Origin: an uncultured Bacilli bacterium
Lineage (GTDB): Bacteria > Bacillota_I > Bacilli_A > RF39 > UBA660
Assembly (NCBI GenBank): GCA_948760655.1
Contig: CAQBKK010000030.1
Coordinates: forward strand, 1-13,744
Direction: 5' to 3'
DNA length: 13,744 nt
The notes beneath the pieces are model-generated. The model had not been told where the DNA came from. It searched no databases and saw only the letters and a list, made by a program, of their open reading frames with translations. Positions 1 to 7,319 of the stretch are shown here, one piece after another; within the stretch, counting starts at the first letter, position 1; every line of letters begins with the position of its first letter. A program made the position numbers and the translations under genes.

Positions 1-435
1 AGGAGATTTATTTTCTAAAATTTCATATTTTGTTAAGTCTTGTAATTCTTCTAAGGAAATAGAATCTTCTTTTAAATACTTCAAAAGTTCGTCGTCTTGT
101 TTTATCATATCTATGATATTCTTTTCCGAAGATTCTTGGTGGATATAATCTCCAAAAACATAATCAATCACATGGGCAAAAGCTGGCGTTCCAATATCAT
201 GTAAAAGTGCAGCGATGGCCTCTTTTTTATCATGAGTAAAATGATAAGTCATGTGAGCTACTACCAAACTATGGTCAAATCGTGTATATAAAAATAAAGG
301 ACTATAAAGATTTGTATAGTCACAACCACAAAATTGTGTAACATGCTGTAATCGTTTTAACGTTTTCGTTGTTAAATATTTATCTAGGAATGTTGGATAG
401 TCTGAATCGATAAATAGGTTTAGATATTCTTGCAT
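1..435 (-). CDS. HD-domain phosphohydrolase, N-terminal part (runs off left edge)
   Basis: The minus-strand frame opens with ATG at 435-433 and stays open to base 1, giving 145 residues (MQEYLNLFIDSDYP...) without a stop. Around residue 80 it reads AIAALLHDIGTPAFAH, the metal-binding HD signature, with an earlier His in FDHSLVVAHMTYHF. This order (H..H then HD) is that of HD-superfamily metal-dependent phosphohydrolases, which act on nucleotides or phosphate esters in the cytoplasm. The substrate cannot be told from this half. The start lies inside the end of the carboxypeptidase gene (16-nt overlap, 420-435), so the two are probably translationally coupled in one transcript. The C-terminal part is outside the window. 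I am sure of the HD fold and unsure of the function. Confidence 0.85.
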   Translation of the reverse strand, partial: MQEYLNLFIDSDYPTFLDKYLTTKTLKRLQHVTQFCGCDYTNLYSPLFLYTRFDHSLVVAHMTYHFTHDKKEAIAALLHDIGTPAFAHVIDYVFGDYIHQESSEKNIIDMIKQDDELLKYLKEDSISLEELQDLTKYEILENKSP

Positions 436-1670
436 GGTTCACTACTCTTTTCTTTCTTCCATTTTAACATAAAAACCAACAAAAAGAAAAAAGATAAAAC
501 GCCAAAAAGAAGAAGAATTTCTTTGGTATGTCGATAGGTTATATCTTCGTTTAAGTAAACAGGATAGGTATAAAGAATGTTATCTTCGTATTTTATAGAA
601 ACTTCTCCTAGTTTATCCATTAGTTTAATTTTACTATTTAACGTTTCTATTCCATCGTAATTGTATTCTAATTTTTCTACCATGTCCTTTTTCATATACA
701 AAAAAACTTCCTCTTCCTGTTCAATAATATAATTCTTTTCTGGACTATCTAGAATACTTATACTAGCAATTTCTTGGTTTTTGCTGAGTATAGGAATATA
801 GCTATAATTGGTAAAGAAATAGTTATAGATGTTTATGGTATCAACAATATGATTAGGAAATCCTTCGGCATAGGGGGAATTGGCTAGCAGTAGTAAATAC
901 TCAACTCCTTCGTTTTCTGCTATACTTGAAAGACAAAGGCCTGCTTGTTTCGTATAACCAGATTTCGATCCTTTTATTTTCTCTATATTTAAGTGATACT
1001 TTTCGGAAGGATTGACTAAAGTACTTTTTAGTTCTAAGCCGTTGGTTGCTGTATAGTTTCTTGTCGTATAGATTTGGTAGAAGGTTTCATCTTGTAAAGC
1101 AAAAAGAAGAAGTTTTTCTAAATCATAAAGTGTTGAATAATTCTCTTCGCTATCTCTTCCCACAGGATTATCGAAATGGGTATTTTGCATATCTAAAAGT
1201 GTAGCCAATTCATTCATTTTCATTACAAATGTTTCTATAGAACCCAAAGTGTGTATGGCAAGACTTTGTGCTGCTTCAACACCACTGGGAAGTAAAGTTC
1301 CATACAATAAATCTCTTATTGTTACAACATCTCCAATTTTAAAACCTGCTTCTGCGTACCCTTCACTTTCTAAAAAAGCTTCTTCAGTAATAGTCAGTTG
1401 CTCCTCTAAATCTTTGGCATTCAAAATAGCTACTAAAGCTGTCATGATTTTGGTTAAACTGGCTATTTTTATTTTTTCTTGCGGATTTTTTTCATAAATA
1501 ATTTTTTGGTCATTTAAGTTCAAAAGCAGGATATGATTGGCTTGAATATCTGAAAGTTCTTCTATATCTGTTATATTTAAATAAGAATAATATTCTTCTG
1601 CTTTTATTATTGGAACATAAAAAAAAGTGATACAAATTATAAAGATTATAAATTGTTTTATTTTTTTCAT
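420..1670 (-). CDS. D-alanyl-D-alanine carboxypeptidase, peptidase S11 family (DacA/DacF-like)
   Basis: This 416-residue exported penicillin-binding protein should trim the terminal D-Ala from peptidoglycan stem peptides. Residues 1-24 are a signal peptide (MKKIKQF plus hydrophobic stretch, ending near IKAEE). The active-site SxxK is S71-L-T-K74. The KTG box reads K236-S-G238 in GSKSGYTKQAG. The SxN motif position reads S129-G-V131, so the usual Asn is Val. A hydrophobic segment near 384-403 followed by KWKKEK looks like a C-terminal membrane anchor, where many family members have only an amphipathic helix. The start has an AAGGTG Shine-Dalgarno six bases upstream. The HD-domain gene overlaps its 3' end. 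The family call is secure; full activity is less so, because of the altered SxN. Confidence 0.93.
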   Translation of the reverse strand: MKKIKQFIIFIICITFFYVPIIKAEEYYSYLNITDIEELSDIQANHILLLNLNDQKIIYEKNPQEKIKIASLTKIMTALVAILNAKDLEEQLTITEEAFLESEGYAEAGFKIGDVVTIRDLLYGTLLPSGVEAAQSLAIHTLGSIETFVMKMNELATLLDMQNTHFDNPVGRDSEENYSTLYDLEKLLLFALQDETFYQIYTTRNYTATNGLELKSTLVNPSEKYHLNIEKIKGSKSGYTKQAGLCLSSIAENEGVEYLLLLANSPYAEGFPNHIVDTINIYNYFFTNYSYIPILSKNQEIASISILDSPEKNYIIEQEEEVFLYMKKDMVEKLEYNYDGIETLNSKIKLMDKLGEVSIKYEDNILYTYPVYLNEDITYRHTKEILLLFGVLSFFFLLVFMLKWKKEKSSEPCKNI

Positions 1671-1694
1671 ATTACACCTTCGTTCTTTAATGGT

Positions 1695-1723
1695 GTATAT
1701 ATTTTAATCTTTTTTTCCTGCAA
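1695..1723 (-). promoter_or_regulatory. Possible sigma-A promoter of the carboxypeptidase gene
   Basis: On the minus strand, TTTGCA and TATATA are separated by 17 bases, upstream of the ATG at 1670 and downstream of the MATE-gene terminator. Both boxes match consensus at about four of six positions. The position is sensible because the terminator at 1743-1774 separates this gene from the one upstream, but the boxes are weak in AT-rich DNA. Confidence 0.35.
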
Positions 1724-1742
1724 AAAACCTCGAATTTTCTGT

Positions 1743-1774
1743 AAAAAAAAAAACGAATTTTTTCTTCGTTTTTT
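1743..1774 (-). terminator. Intrinsic terminator after the MATE/kinase fusion gene
   Basis: A 10-bp stem, AAAAAACGAA against TTCGTTTTTT (1748-1757 with 1765-1774), encloses a 7-base loop. It lies just after the stop codon at 1780 and ends in T-rich sequence on both strands, so it may work in both directions. Confidence 0.75.
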
Positions 1775-1779
1775 AGTTT

Positions 1780-3783
1780 CTATTTTTTATTTACAAAGGC
1801 ACAAATAATTTCTGCTGTAGCTTCTGGTCCTATAGAAGAATCGATACATAAATCGTAGTTTTCTTTCTTCCACCAAGATTCCCCAGAAATCATTTTATAG
1901 TAACTTGCTCTATTTTTATCTGATTTTTCAATATTTTTAGCTGCTTCTTCTTTTGTATCTTTGTACATTTCCATTACTTTTTGGGTACGATATTCTTTTG
2001 GAGCATAGATAAATACTCTTACTAAGTCTTTTGATTCTCTTAATACATAATCTGATGCTCTTCCTACAATAACACAAGAACCATGACTTGCAATTTCTTT
2101 AATGACTTTGTCTTGTGCTTCGATTGCATATTTTACAGGTTGCGTTGTTAGATAAAGTTCATGCAAAGCACTTTCTTTTTGATTGATTTTAGAGACAAAC
2201 TCTTTATCTAATCCACTTTCTTGTGCTGCTAAAGCTGTCATTTCTTTATAGTAATAAGGAATATGTAACTCTTTTGCCACTAATTCTCCGATGTATTTTC
2301 CCTGCGTTCCATGCTCTCTTGCTATTGTAATAATCACACCTGGTTTTGATTTCTTTATTGTTGCTGTTTTTTCCTTTGCCTCTTCTTTTTTAGAATCTAG
2401 TTTGGCAAAGAAAGATACTAAAAGCGGTATGGTTACAAAAATCCCTAAAACATCTGCGATAGGAGCAGCCCATAAAACCCCTTTGATGCCTAAATAATTG
2501 GGCAAAATAATAGCAAGCGGAACAAAGAAGACAATATCACGTACAAGAGATACGATGGCTGATTTTACTGGTTGTCCTACAGTTTGGAAAAATATCGATG
2601 ACATTTTAATAAAACAAGTAATTGTAACTAGCATTAAGAAAATTCGTAATGTTAAACTAGCAAATTCATCGTATAAAGCTCCTCCGCCACTTCCAAAAAT
2701 ACTAAATATGGCGTTTGGAAATACTTCAAATAAGAATGTAGATACTAACCCGATAGCTACTACTGTGATTACTACTAATTTGAATGTCTCTTTCACGCGT
2801 TCATATTTTTTCGCCCCAAAGTTATATCCTAAAATAGGTTGCGCTCCCACAATAATACCTACAACAATATTTACAACAATTGAAAATATTTTCATAGCAA
2901 TTCCCATGACAGCAATCGGAATATTTGGCCCTATTTCTGATAGGTTCCCGTATTTTGCTAGCATGCTATTGCAAACTAAGAAAGTAACTACTATGGCAAG
3001 TTGCGTAATAAATGTCGAAATTCCTAACTTAATGACATTATTGAAAACTTTAAAATTTGGTCGAAAACTTTCTAATTTTAACTTAAAAGTTTTGGATTTG
3101 AATAAATAACCAAAGGTTAATAGGAAAGATACTGCTTGTCCAATAATGGTTGCCCATGCGGCCCCTTTAATCCCCATATCCAATTTAAAGATGAAGATTG
3201 GGTCTAGAATAATATTGATGACTGCCCCTACTAAAGTAGCAGCCATAGAGTATCCAGGAGCACCATCGGCACGAATGACACTTGCTAAAGAATTGGTAAG
3301 CATATATCCTGGAATAAAATATAGGATAATAGTAAAATAGTCTCTTGCTAGATTCATGGAACTGGCATTAAAACCATTTTCTAGTGTTTTTACTACGGTT
3401 GTTGCTCCAAATGCCCCTAAAATCTGATCCATGAAAGTAAAAGAAACTATTACAAAAATAATACTAATTACAAAAGTAATCAAAATATTGTTACCAATAG
3501 CAATGTGAGAATTTTTGGTATCTTTTCTTCCTTGACACAAACTTAAATAAGCTGCAGAACCATCTCCAAAACACCAAGCAAAGGCCATAGATATGATGGT
3601 AATTGGGTAAACTATTCCTGTTGCACTATTTCCTAAAGAACTTACAATACTATGTCCAATAAATATTTGGTCTACTATGTTATAAAGGGCACTTATAAGT
3701 AGCGATAAAATACAGGGAATAGCAAACATTCTTAATAGTTTTGATACTTTTTCTGTACCTAAAAATTTGTTTTCATTTTCCAT
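1780..3783 (-). CDS. MATE-family (MepA-like) multidrug efflux transporter fused to a cytidylate-kinase-like domain
   Basis: This is a 667-residue two-domain protein. Residues 1-460 are a full MATE transporter with about 12 hydrophobic segments and MepA-like features (ALYNIVDQIFIGH near 32-44, GAQPILGYNFGA near 313-324). MATE pumps export cationic drugs against a Na+ or H+ gradient. A charged linker (KLDSKKEEAKEKTATIKKSK, 461-480) leads to residues 482-665, which resemble the cytidylate kinase-like family (PF13189): VIITIAREHGTQGKYIGELV in place of a classic P-loop, VIVGRASDYVL, and a terminal NYDLCIDSS. MATE proteins normally end near residue 450, so the C-terminal domain is an addition. Nothing within the sequence separates the two, since the frame is open throughout. 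The Shine-Dalgarno AAAGGAGG stands ahead of ATG 3783. Transcription is probably controlled by the terminator-containing leader upstream. What the kinase-like domain does is unknown. Confidence 0.92.
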   Translation of the reverse strand: MENENKFLGTEKVSKLLRMFAIPCILSLLISALYNIVDQIFIGHSIVSSLGNSATGIVYPITIISMAFAWCFGDGSAAYLSLCQGRKDTKNSHIAIGNNILITFVISIIFVIVSFTFMDQILGAFGATTVVKTLENGFNASSMNLARDYFTIILYFIPGYMLTNSLASVIRADGAPGYSMAATLVGAVINIILDPIFIFKLDMGIKGAAWATIIGQAVSFLLTFGYLFKSKTFKLKLESFRPNFKVFNNVIKLGISTFITQLAIVVTFLVCNSMLAKYGNLSEIGPNIPIAVMGIAMKIFSIVVNIVVGIIVGAQPILGYNFGAKKYERVKETFKLVVITVVAIGLVSTFLFEVFPNAIFSIFGSGGGALYDEFASLTLRIFLMLVTITCFIKMSSIFFQTVGQPVKSAIVSLVRDIVFFVPLAIILPNYLGIKGVLWAAPIADVLGIFVTIPLLVSFFAKLDSKKEEAKEKTATIKKSKPGVIITIAREHGTQGKYIGELVAKELHIPYYYKEMTALAAQESGLDKEFVSKINQKESALHELYLTTQPVKYAIEAQDKVIKEIASHGSCVIVGRASDYVLRESKDLVRVFIYAPKEYRTQKVMEMYKDTKEEAAKNIEKSDKNRASYYKMISGESWWKKENYDLCIDSSIGPEATAEIICAFVNKK

Positions 3784-3821
3784 ATTTTTCCTCCTTTTTT
3801 TAGAAAATAAAAATTTTTTCG

Positions 3822-3861
3822 CAAAAAAATAAGACGTAGAAATCGGATTCTACGCCTTATT
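3822..3861 (-). terminator. Strong hairpin terminator inside the leader of the MATE gene
   Basis: A 14-bp stem (3848-3861 with 3828-3841), loop TCCGAT, is followed by seven T on the minus strand. It contains one pair that is G·U on the minus strand but C/A on the plus strand, so the minus strand is the functional one. It sits between the promoter and the start codon, so it must be bypassed for the gene to be expressed. Confidence 0.85.
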
Positions 3862-3873
3862 AGCTGTCGCGAT
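3822..3873 (-). promoter_or_regulatory. Attenuator leader, candidate guanidine-IV (mepA) riboswitch
   Basis: The predicted transcript starts near 3873 and reaches the 14-bp terminator at once, leaving about 20 nt of upstream RNA (UAUCGCGACAGCUAAUAA). That segment can form a small UUAU/AUAA hairpin. Its 3' strand is shared with the base of the terminator stem, and its loop contains AUCG, which is complementary to CGAU in the terminator loop. A tiny transcriptional switch of two hairpins with loop contact, ahead of a MepA-type MATE gene, is the description I recall for guanidine-IV riboswitches. I could not compare it with the consensus, so the class is an inference. Attenuation in some form is well supported. 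Confidence 0.5.
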
Positions 3874-3879
3874 AAACTA

Positions 3880-3908
3880 AATATAACACTTTTTTTTATT
3901 TTTTTCAA
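3880..3908 (-). promoter_or_regulatory. Sigma-A promoter of the MATE/kinase gene
   Basis: TTGAAA (3908-3903) and TATATT (3885-3880) are separated by exactly 17 bases, each matching consensus at five of six positions. The -35 box lies in an inverted repeat (TTTCAAA-N7-TTTGAAA, 3901-3921) just after the stop codon of the upstream kinase gene. That repeat lacks a U-tail on this strand, so it could be an operator. Confidence 0.75.
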
Positions 3909-3925
3909 AGGATTTTTTTGAAATT

Positions 3926-5344
3926 TTACAATTTTTGTTTTTGCAATAACCCTACCATTTCATCTGCATGATGAAGCGTTGTTTTCATTTTTTTACTGAT
4001 TTTGTTAATGGCTACCACTTGTTCAGAAATACTTTTTGTGAGTCCTTTTGTAAATGTATTTTTTATGAAATTTGGTAAAAAGGTAATTCCTGCATCAGCG
4101 ATTTCCTTAATATCTGTCATAGTTCTTGTAACATAAAACTCAATAATTTGTTTGATTAGAAGTTCTTCGGTTGTTTTTATATTTTCTGAAAAAGTATTCA
4201 TTCCAAAAAGTGCGACAAAGGCTTTTGCCATTTTATAGAAAATGGGATCTGGTTCTAAATTATGTCTCGTATATACAAATATCATACTCATAAAAAATTC
4301 GGGGACAGAAACGTTTTTAAATTTTTCACAACAAGTTGTAAATTCTTGTTTTAATGTGCAAATATCTACATCTTTTTGATTGCTACCATCTACAAGTAAA
4401 TGGGTTAACTCATCAATATTACATGTATAGGCATCTAAAAATAATCTTCTTATAAATTCTACTTCTTCTTTGTTGAATGTAAATATAAGACCCATATCCA
4501 AAAATCCTATATTTCCATTTTTATCAATATAAATGTTTCCACCATGAGGATCCCCATGAAAAGTAACAGGCATATCGTGAAATAAAGCATAGAAAGATAA
4601 CATAACGTAATCATTCAAACTATTACGAATCAATTCCTTGTTTTGTGGAGTTAATTTCATTTGGTTAATGGTTTTAGAAAAAATAAACTCCATTACAATT
4701 ATATTTTCTGTACACATTTTTTTATAGACTCTTGGAACAACTATCTTTTTAGCCCCTGGAATACTGCCATTTACAGACTTTGCAAAGTGATAGTATTCTA
4801 ATATATTGTTTTTTTCTAATTCAAAATCCGTTTCTTCTTGAATCCACTCTAAGTACAAATCTAAGGCTAAATCTCCTGCTAAATAATTTTTAAATTTAAA
4901 AATTCTGCCAAAACGATGAACCATTCTTCGCATTTGTTTTATATCTTTTTCTATTCTTTTGGTAACATCTTTTCTTTTTATTTTAATAGCAACAACATCC
5001 CCATTTTTTAAAATAGCTTTGTGTACTTGAGAAATAGATGCAGAACCAACAGGCTCTTCAAATACTTTTTTAAACTTTTTACTTAAAGGACAACCATATT
5101 CTTTTTCTATTTGCTTTTTAATTTTCTTAAATGGAACGGGATTACAATGGTCACAAATTTTAGATAATTTTATTCTATCTTTTTCTGTAAATAAATTCCC
5201 TACATTTTGCATGGCAAGCATTTGAGCAAACTTGATATAAACGACTCCCATTTTTTCTACGAAGGAAAGAATACAATCTCCTGTATTTTTTCTTAATATA
5301 AATTTTTTAATTACCATAATAAATCCATAAAAGTATAGCTTCAT
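3926..5344 (-). CDS. ABC1/AarF/UbiB-family atypical protein kinase
   Basis: This 472-residue protein has the ABC1 (UbiB/ADCK) kinase-like fold. Motifs in order: KFAQ at 38-41 (the family's KxGQ with Gly to Ala), SASISQVH at 101-108 (the Ala-rich nucleotide loop), VAIKIKR with K121 as the likely nucleotide-contacting Lys, EETDFELEKN at 170-179 (ExD-type motif), HGDPHGGN at 263-270 (catalytic loop) and LDMG at 282-285 (in place of DFG). ABC1 proteins act as ATPases or kinases in lipid and quinone metabolism at the membrane. Their role in Bacillota without ubiquinone is unclear. There is no clear C-terminal membrane pair. The start has AAGGTGAT eight bases upstream and lies 7 bases after the preceding small ORF, so the two are co-transcribed. 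Family call certain, substrate unknown. Confidence 0.93.
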   Translation of the reverse strand: MKLYFYGFIMVIKKFILRKNTGDCILSFVEKMGVVYIKFAQMLAMQNVGNLFTEKDRIKLSKICDHCNPVPFKKIKKQIEKEYGCPLSKKFKKVFEEPVGSASISQVHKAILKNGDVVAIKIKRKDVTKRIEKDIKQMRRMVHRFGRIFKFKNYLAGDLALDLYLEWIQEETDFELEKNNILEYYHFAKSVNGSIPGAKKIVVPRVYKKMCTENIIVMEFIFSKTINQMKLTPQNKELIRNSLNDYVMLSFYALFHDMPVTFHGDPHGGNIYIDKNGNIGFLDMGLIFTFNKEEVEFIRRLFLDAYTCNIDELTHLLVDGSNQKDVDICTLKQEFTTCCEKFKNVSVPEFFMSMIFVYTRHNLEPDPIFYKMAKAFVALFGMNTFSENIKTTEELLIKQIIEFYVTRTMTDIKEIADAGITFLPNFIKNTFTKGLTKSISEQVVAINKISKKMKTTLHHADEMVGLLQKQKL

Positions 5345-5351
5345 AGTTTAA

Positions 5352-5549
5352 TCACCTTTTTACATTATTGCTTTTCTCTAACTTTTCCAATATTTCTGAA
5401 ATATTACCTTCAATATGAACCAAACCACTTACTTTAGCACCTATTCCTTGCAAAAAAGAAAGAGAATCTTGGTTTTGTATGCGATATGTAATTGAATCAA
5501 AATTTTCAATACCCTCACTTCTTGCCAAGTCAAAAGAAAGAGCAATCAT
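5352..5549 (-). CDS. Small protein of unknown function upstream of the ABC1 kinase
   Basis: The ORF encodes 65 residues beginning MIALSFDLARSEGIENFDS, soluble and mixed in charge, with a Leu/Glu-rich end (ISEILEKLEKSNNVKR) that could be a short helix. I do not recognise the family. Its ATG (5549) has AGAGGA seven bases upstream but lies inside the end of another small ORF (5530-5631), in the +1 frame relative to it. It may therefore be a translationally coupled gene, or the second half of a single protein of about 92 residues made by +1 frameshifting at UUU-UGA-C. It ends 7 bases before the ABC1 kinase start, so a role connected with that kinase is plausible. Confidence 0.6.
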   Translation of the reverse strand: MIALSFDLARSEGIENFDSITYRIQNQDSLSFLQGIGAKVSGLVHIEGNISEILEKLEKSNNVKR

Positions 5550-5631
5550 TTTCTCGTCCTCTTTTTATCAAATCATTTAATCGTTCATAATAAAATTCGT
5601 TTAATTTTGTGTATTCTTCTCTATATTCCAT
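5530..5631 (-). CDS. Very small ORF (33 aa) opening the ABC1-kinase operon, overlapping the next ORF
   Basis: The ORF reads MEYREEYTKLNEFYYERLND and continues LIKRGRENDCSFF before a TGA at 5532-5530. It is charged, likely helical and of unknown family. Support for translation comes from a GAGG Shine-Dalgarno seven bases before ATG 5631 and from an extended -10 promoter at 5653-5661, which would start the mRNA about 15 nt upstream. It overlaps the following 65-aa ORF by 20 bases in a different frame. The stop context is UUC UUU UGA C. A +1 slip on UUU would continue directly into DLARSEGIENF of the second ORF. Confidence 0.5.
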   Translation of the reverse strand: MEYREEYTKLNEFYYERLNDLIKRGRENDCSFF

Positions 5632-5652
5632 AAATTTCCCTCACTTTTTCGT

Positions 5653-5661
5653 ATTATAGCA
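5653..5661 (-). promoter_or_regulatory. Extended -10 promoter for the small-ORF/ABC1-kinase operon
   Basis: The minus strand reads TGCTATAAT, a perfect -10 with the TGn extension, overlapping the last codon of the ATPase gene upstream. No good -35 is present (TTTTCG at 17 bases), as is common for extended -10 promoters. Transcription would start about 15 bases before the 33-aa ORF. Confidence 0.65.
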
Positions 5662-6405
5662 TTACTCTTCTTTATCGAAAAGATATTCTTGCATCTTTAC
5701 ATCGTTTTCTAAAAACAATTTATAAATCGCATAAATGTCTGTTTCTTTGTACTCTACTTTTTTAAAATTTTGGTTTAAGTCTAAAATCTCCCCCTCACGA
5801 TAAGAAATCAAAATAGGAGAATGCGTGGCGATGATAAACTGTGAGCCATTTTTAGCTAAGGAATCAATCATGCAAAGTAAACTCATTTGTCTACTTGGAG
5901 AAAGCGCCGATTCTGGTTCATCTAAAATATAAAGCCCTTTTTCTGTAAATCGGTTTTGTACTAATTTAATAAACGATTCGCCATGACTACACTCGTGTAA
6001 ATTTCCACCATACGATCCATAAAGTGGCCCACACTCACTTGTTTCACTATTGTTTATAATTTCACTTGCTACATTATAAAAGGATTCTGCTCTCAAAAAA
6101 TATTTTGTTGTAGGAAGTAGTCCAGACTTTTGTAAAGTTAAATATCTACTCAAAGAAGAATGGGTATCTCTAGTATGAAAAACAAAATTTTGTGTCCCTC
6201 CCTCAGGATTTAATTGTAAAGCAACAGCAATTGCTTCCATAAACGTTGATTTCCCTACCCCATTTTCTCCAATAAAAAAAGTTACATTGGTATGAAATTC
6301 TACTTCACGAAAATCTTTTACTAAAGGAATCGTAAAGGGATATTTTTGCATATCTTCTATTTTTTCTCGTTCTAAAATAATTTTCTTAACAAATAAATCT
6401 TGCAT
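5662..6405 (-). CDS. AAA/ABC-type ATPase, COG3910-like (SMC/RecF-type nucleotide-binding fold)
   Basis: The 247-residue soluble protein has every ABC ATPase motif: Walker A GENGVGKST (46-54), signature-like CSHGESF (139-145), Walker B LYILDEPE (158-165) with the catalytic Glu, and the H-loop ATHSP (193-197). The short spacing and the FREVEFHTNVTFFIGENG start match the stand-alone predicted ATPases of COG3910, not a transporter subunit, and no permease gene is nearby. No nuclease domain is attached. It starts 2 bases after the TtcA-like gene with GAGGAG as Shine-Dalgarno, so the two form an operon. The cellular role of this family is not established. Confidence 0.88.
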   Translation of the reverse strand: MQDLFVKKIILEREKIEDMQKYPFTIPLVKDFREVEFHTNVTFFIGENGVGKSTFMEAIAVALQLNPEGGTQNFVFHTRDTHSSLSRYLTLQKSGLLPTTKYFLRAESFYNVASEIINNSETSECGPLYGSYGGNLHECSHGESFIKLVQNRFTEKGLYILDEPESALSPSRQMSLLCMIDSLAKNGSQFIIATHSPILISYREGEILDLNQNFKKVEYKETDIYAIYKLFLENDVKMQEYLFDKEE

Positions 6406-6407
6406 CT

Positions 6408-7238
6408 TTACTCCTCATCGTAAGTATCTAAAAAACTATGTTTCTTTCCATTTTTTTTGTATCCCAAAATACAATGCATATTAACATTAGAAGTACTTTT
6501 AAAAATATTGTCATCTATATCTTTTTCCTCTTTCCGAAGTTCCTGCACTAATTTTTTCATCTCCAAACGTTTGCTGGTTCCATCATCTAAAATACTACAA
6601 TTTTCTGTAAACCGACACGCACAATTTAAAAAAGTAAGATGATTAAAATCTCTCCAAGACAAAATACTAATTTCTTTTACTAAATAAAGAGGTCGTATAA
6701 GTTCTAATCCTTCAAAATGTTCACTATGTAATTTAGGCATCATTGTTTTCACTTCCGCTCCATAAAACATAGATAGCAAAGTAGTTTCAATAACATCATC
6801 GAAATGGTGCCCCAAAGCAATTTTATTACACCCAAGTTCTTTCGCTTTATTATACAAGTGCCCCCTACGCATACGCGCACACAAATAACAAGGATTGCCC
6901 TCTTCCAAAGTATTCACATAATCAAAAATATCAGTAGCAAACATTTCTATTGGAATATGCAAAAGTTGAGCATTTTCTAAAATACGCTCCTTATTTACTT
7001 CATTGTACCCTGGATTCATACAAACAAATTTTACTTCAAACTTAATCTTTCCATGACGCAAAATTTCTTGCATACATTTAGCAAGTAAAAAAGAATCCTT
7101 TCCTCCACTAATACAAACCATAATTTTATCATTCTCTTTTATTAGTTCATAATCTTTAACAGCTTTAATAAAACGACTCCAAATCTCTTTACGATACGTT
7201 TTTATAATGCTTCGTTCAATTTCTTTATATTTTTCCAT
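6408..7238 (-). CDS. TtcA-like tRNA 2-thiolation ATPase (PP-loop family)
   Basis: The 276-residue protein has an N-type ATP pyrophosphatase PP-loop, VCISGGKDSF (SGGKDS at 44-49), a GHHFDD motif at 143-148, and a CYLC pair (C117, C120) matching the first TtcA CxxC. More cysteines follow at C206, C208 and C214 (NCACRFTENC), and this cluster likely completes the iron-sulfur site. TtcA adenylates C32 of certain tRNAs and replaces the 2-oxygen with sulfur. Gram-positive relatives exist whose target is not proven. The start has GGGGGTG upstream. The COG3910-type ATPase follows after 2 bases. The family call is strong. Whether it thiolates C32 or another position is inferred. Confidence 0.88.
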   Translation of the reverse strand: MEKYKEIERSIIKTYRKEIWSRFIKAVKDYELIKENDKIMVCISGGKDSFLLAKCMQEILRHGKIKFEVKFVCMNPGYNEVNKERILENAQLLHIPIEMFATDIFDYVNTLEEGNPCYLCARMRRGHLYNKAKELGCNKIALGHHFDDVIETTLLSMFYGAEVKTMMPKLHSEHFEGLELIRPLYLVKEISILSWRDFNHLTFLNCACRFTENCSILDDGTSKRLEMKKLVQELRKEEKDIDDNIFKSTSNVNMHCILGYKKNGKKHSFLDTYDEE

Positions 7239-7319
7239 TTAACTACACCCCCATTAAAGCAATCCTAAACCATTTAGAATCTCAAAAACACAAATTCCCA
7301 TACTTCCTAAAACATATCT

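Noticed and set aside
2498..3109. Long plus-strand ORF (203 codons) opposite the MATE gene
   Set aside because: It is an antisense shadow: low-complexity Thr/Ile/Lys composition, no ribosome site, and a clear MATE domain on the other strand.
3901..3921. Terminator after the ABC1 kinase (TTTCAAA/TTTGAAA inverted repeat)
   Set aside because: On the minus strand the stem is followed by A-rich, not T-rich, sequence, so it is not a standard intrinsic terminator. It overlaps the next promoter's -35 instead.
7254..7301. 15-codon ORF (MGICVFEILNGLGLL) between the 225-aa gene and the TtcA-like gene
   Set aside because: The Shine-Dalgarno AGGA is only three bases from the ATG, there is no visible promoter, and the peptide is too short to judge. 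It could be a chance ORF or a leader peptide.
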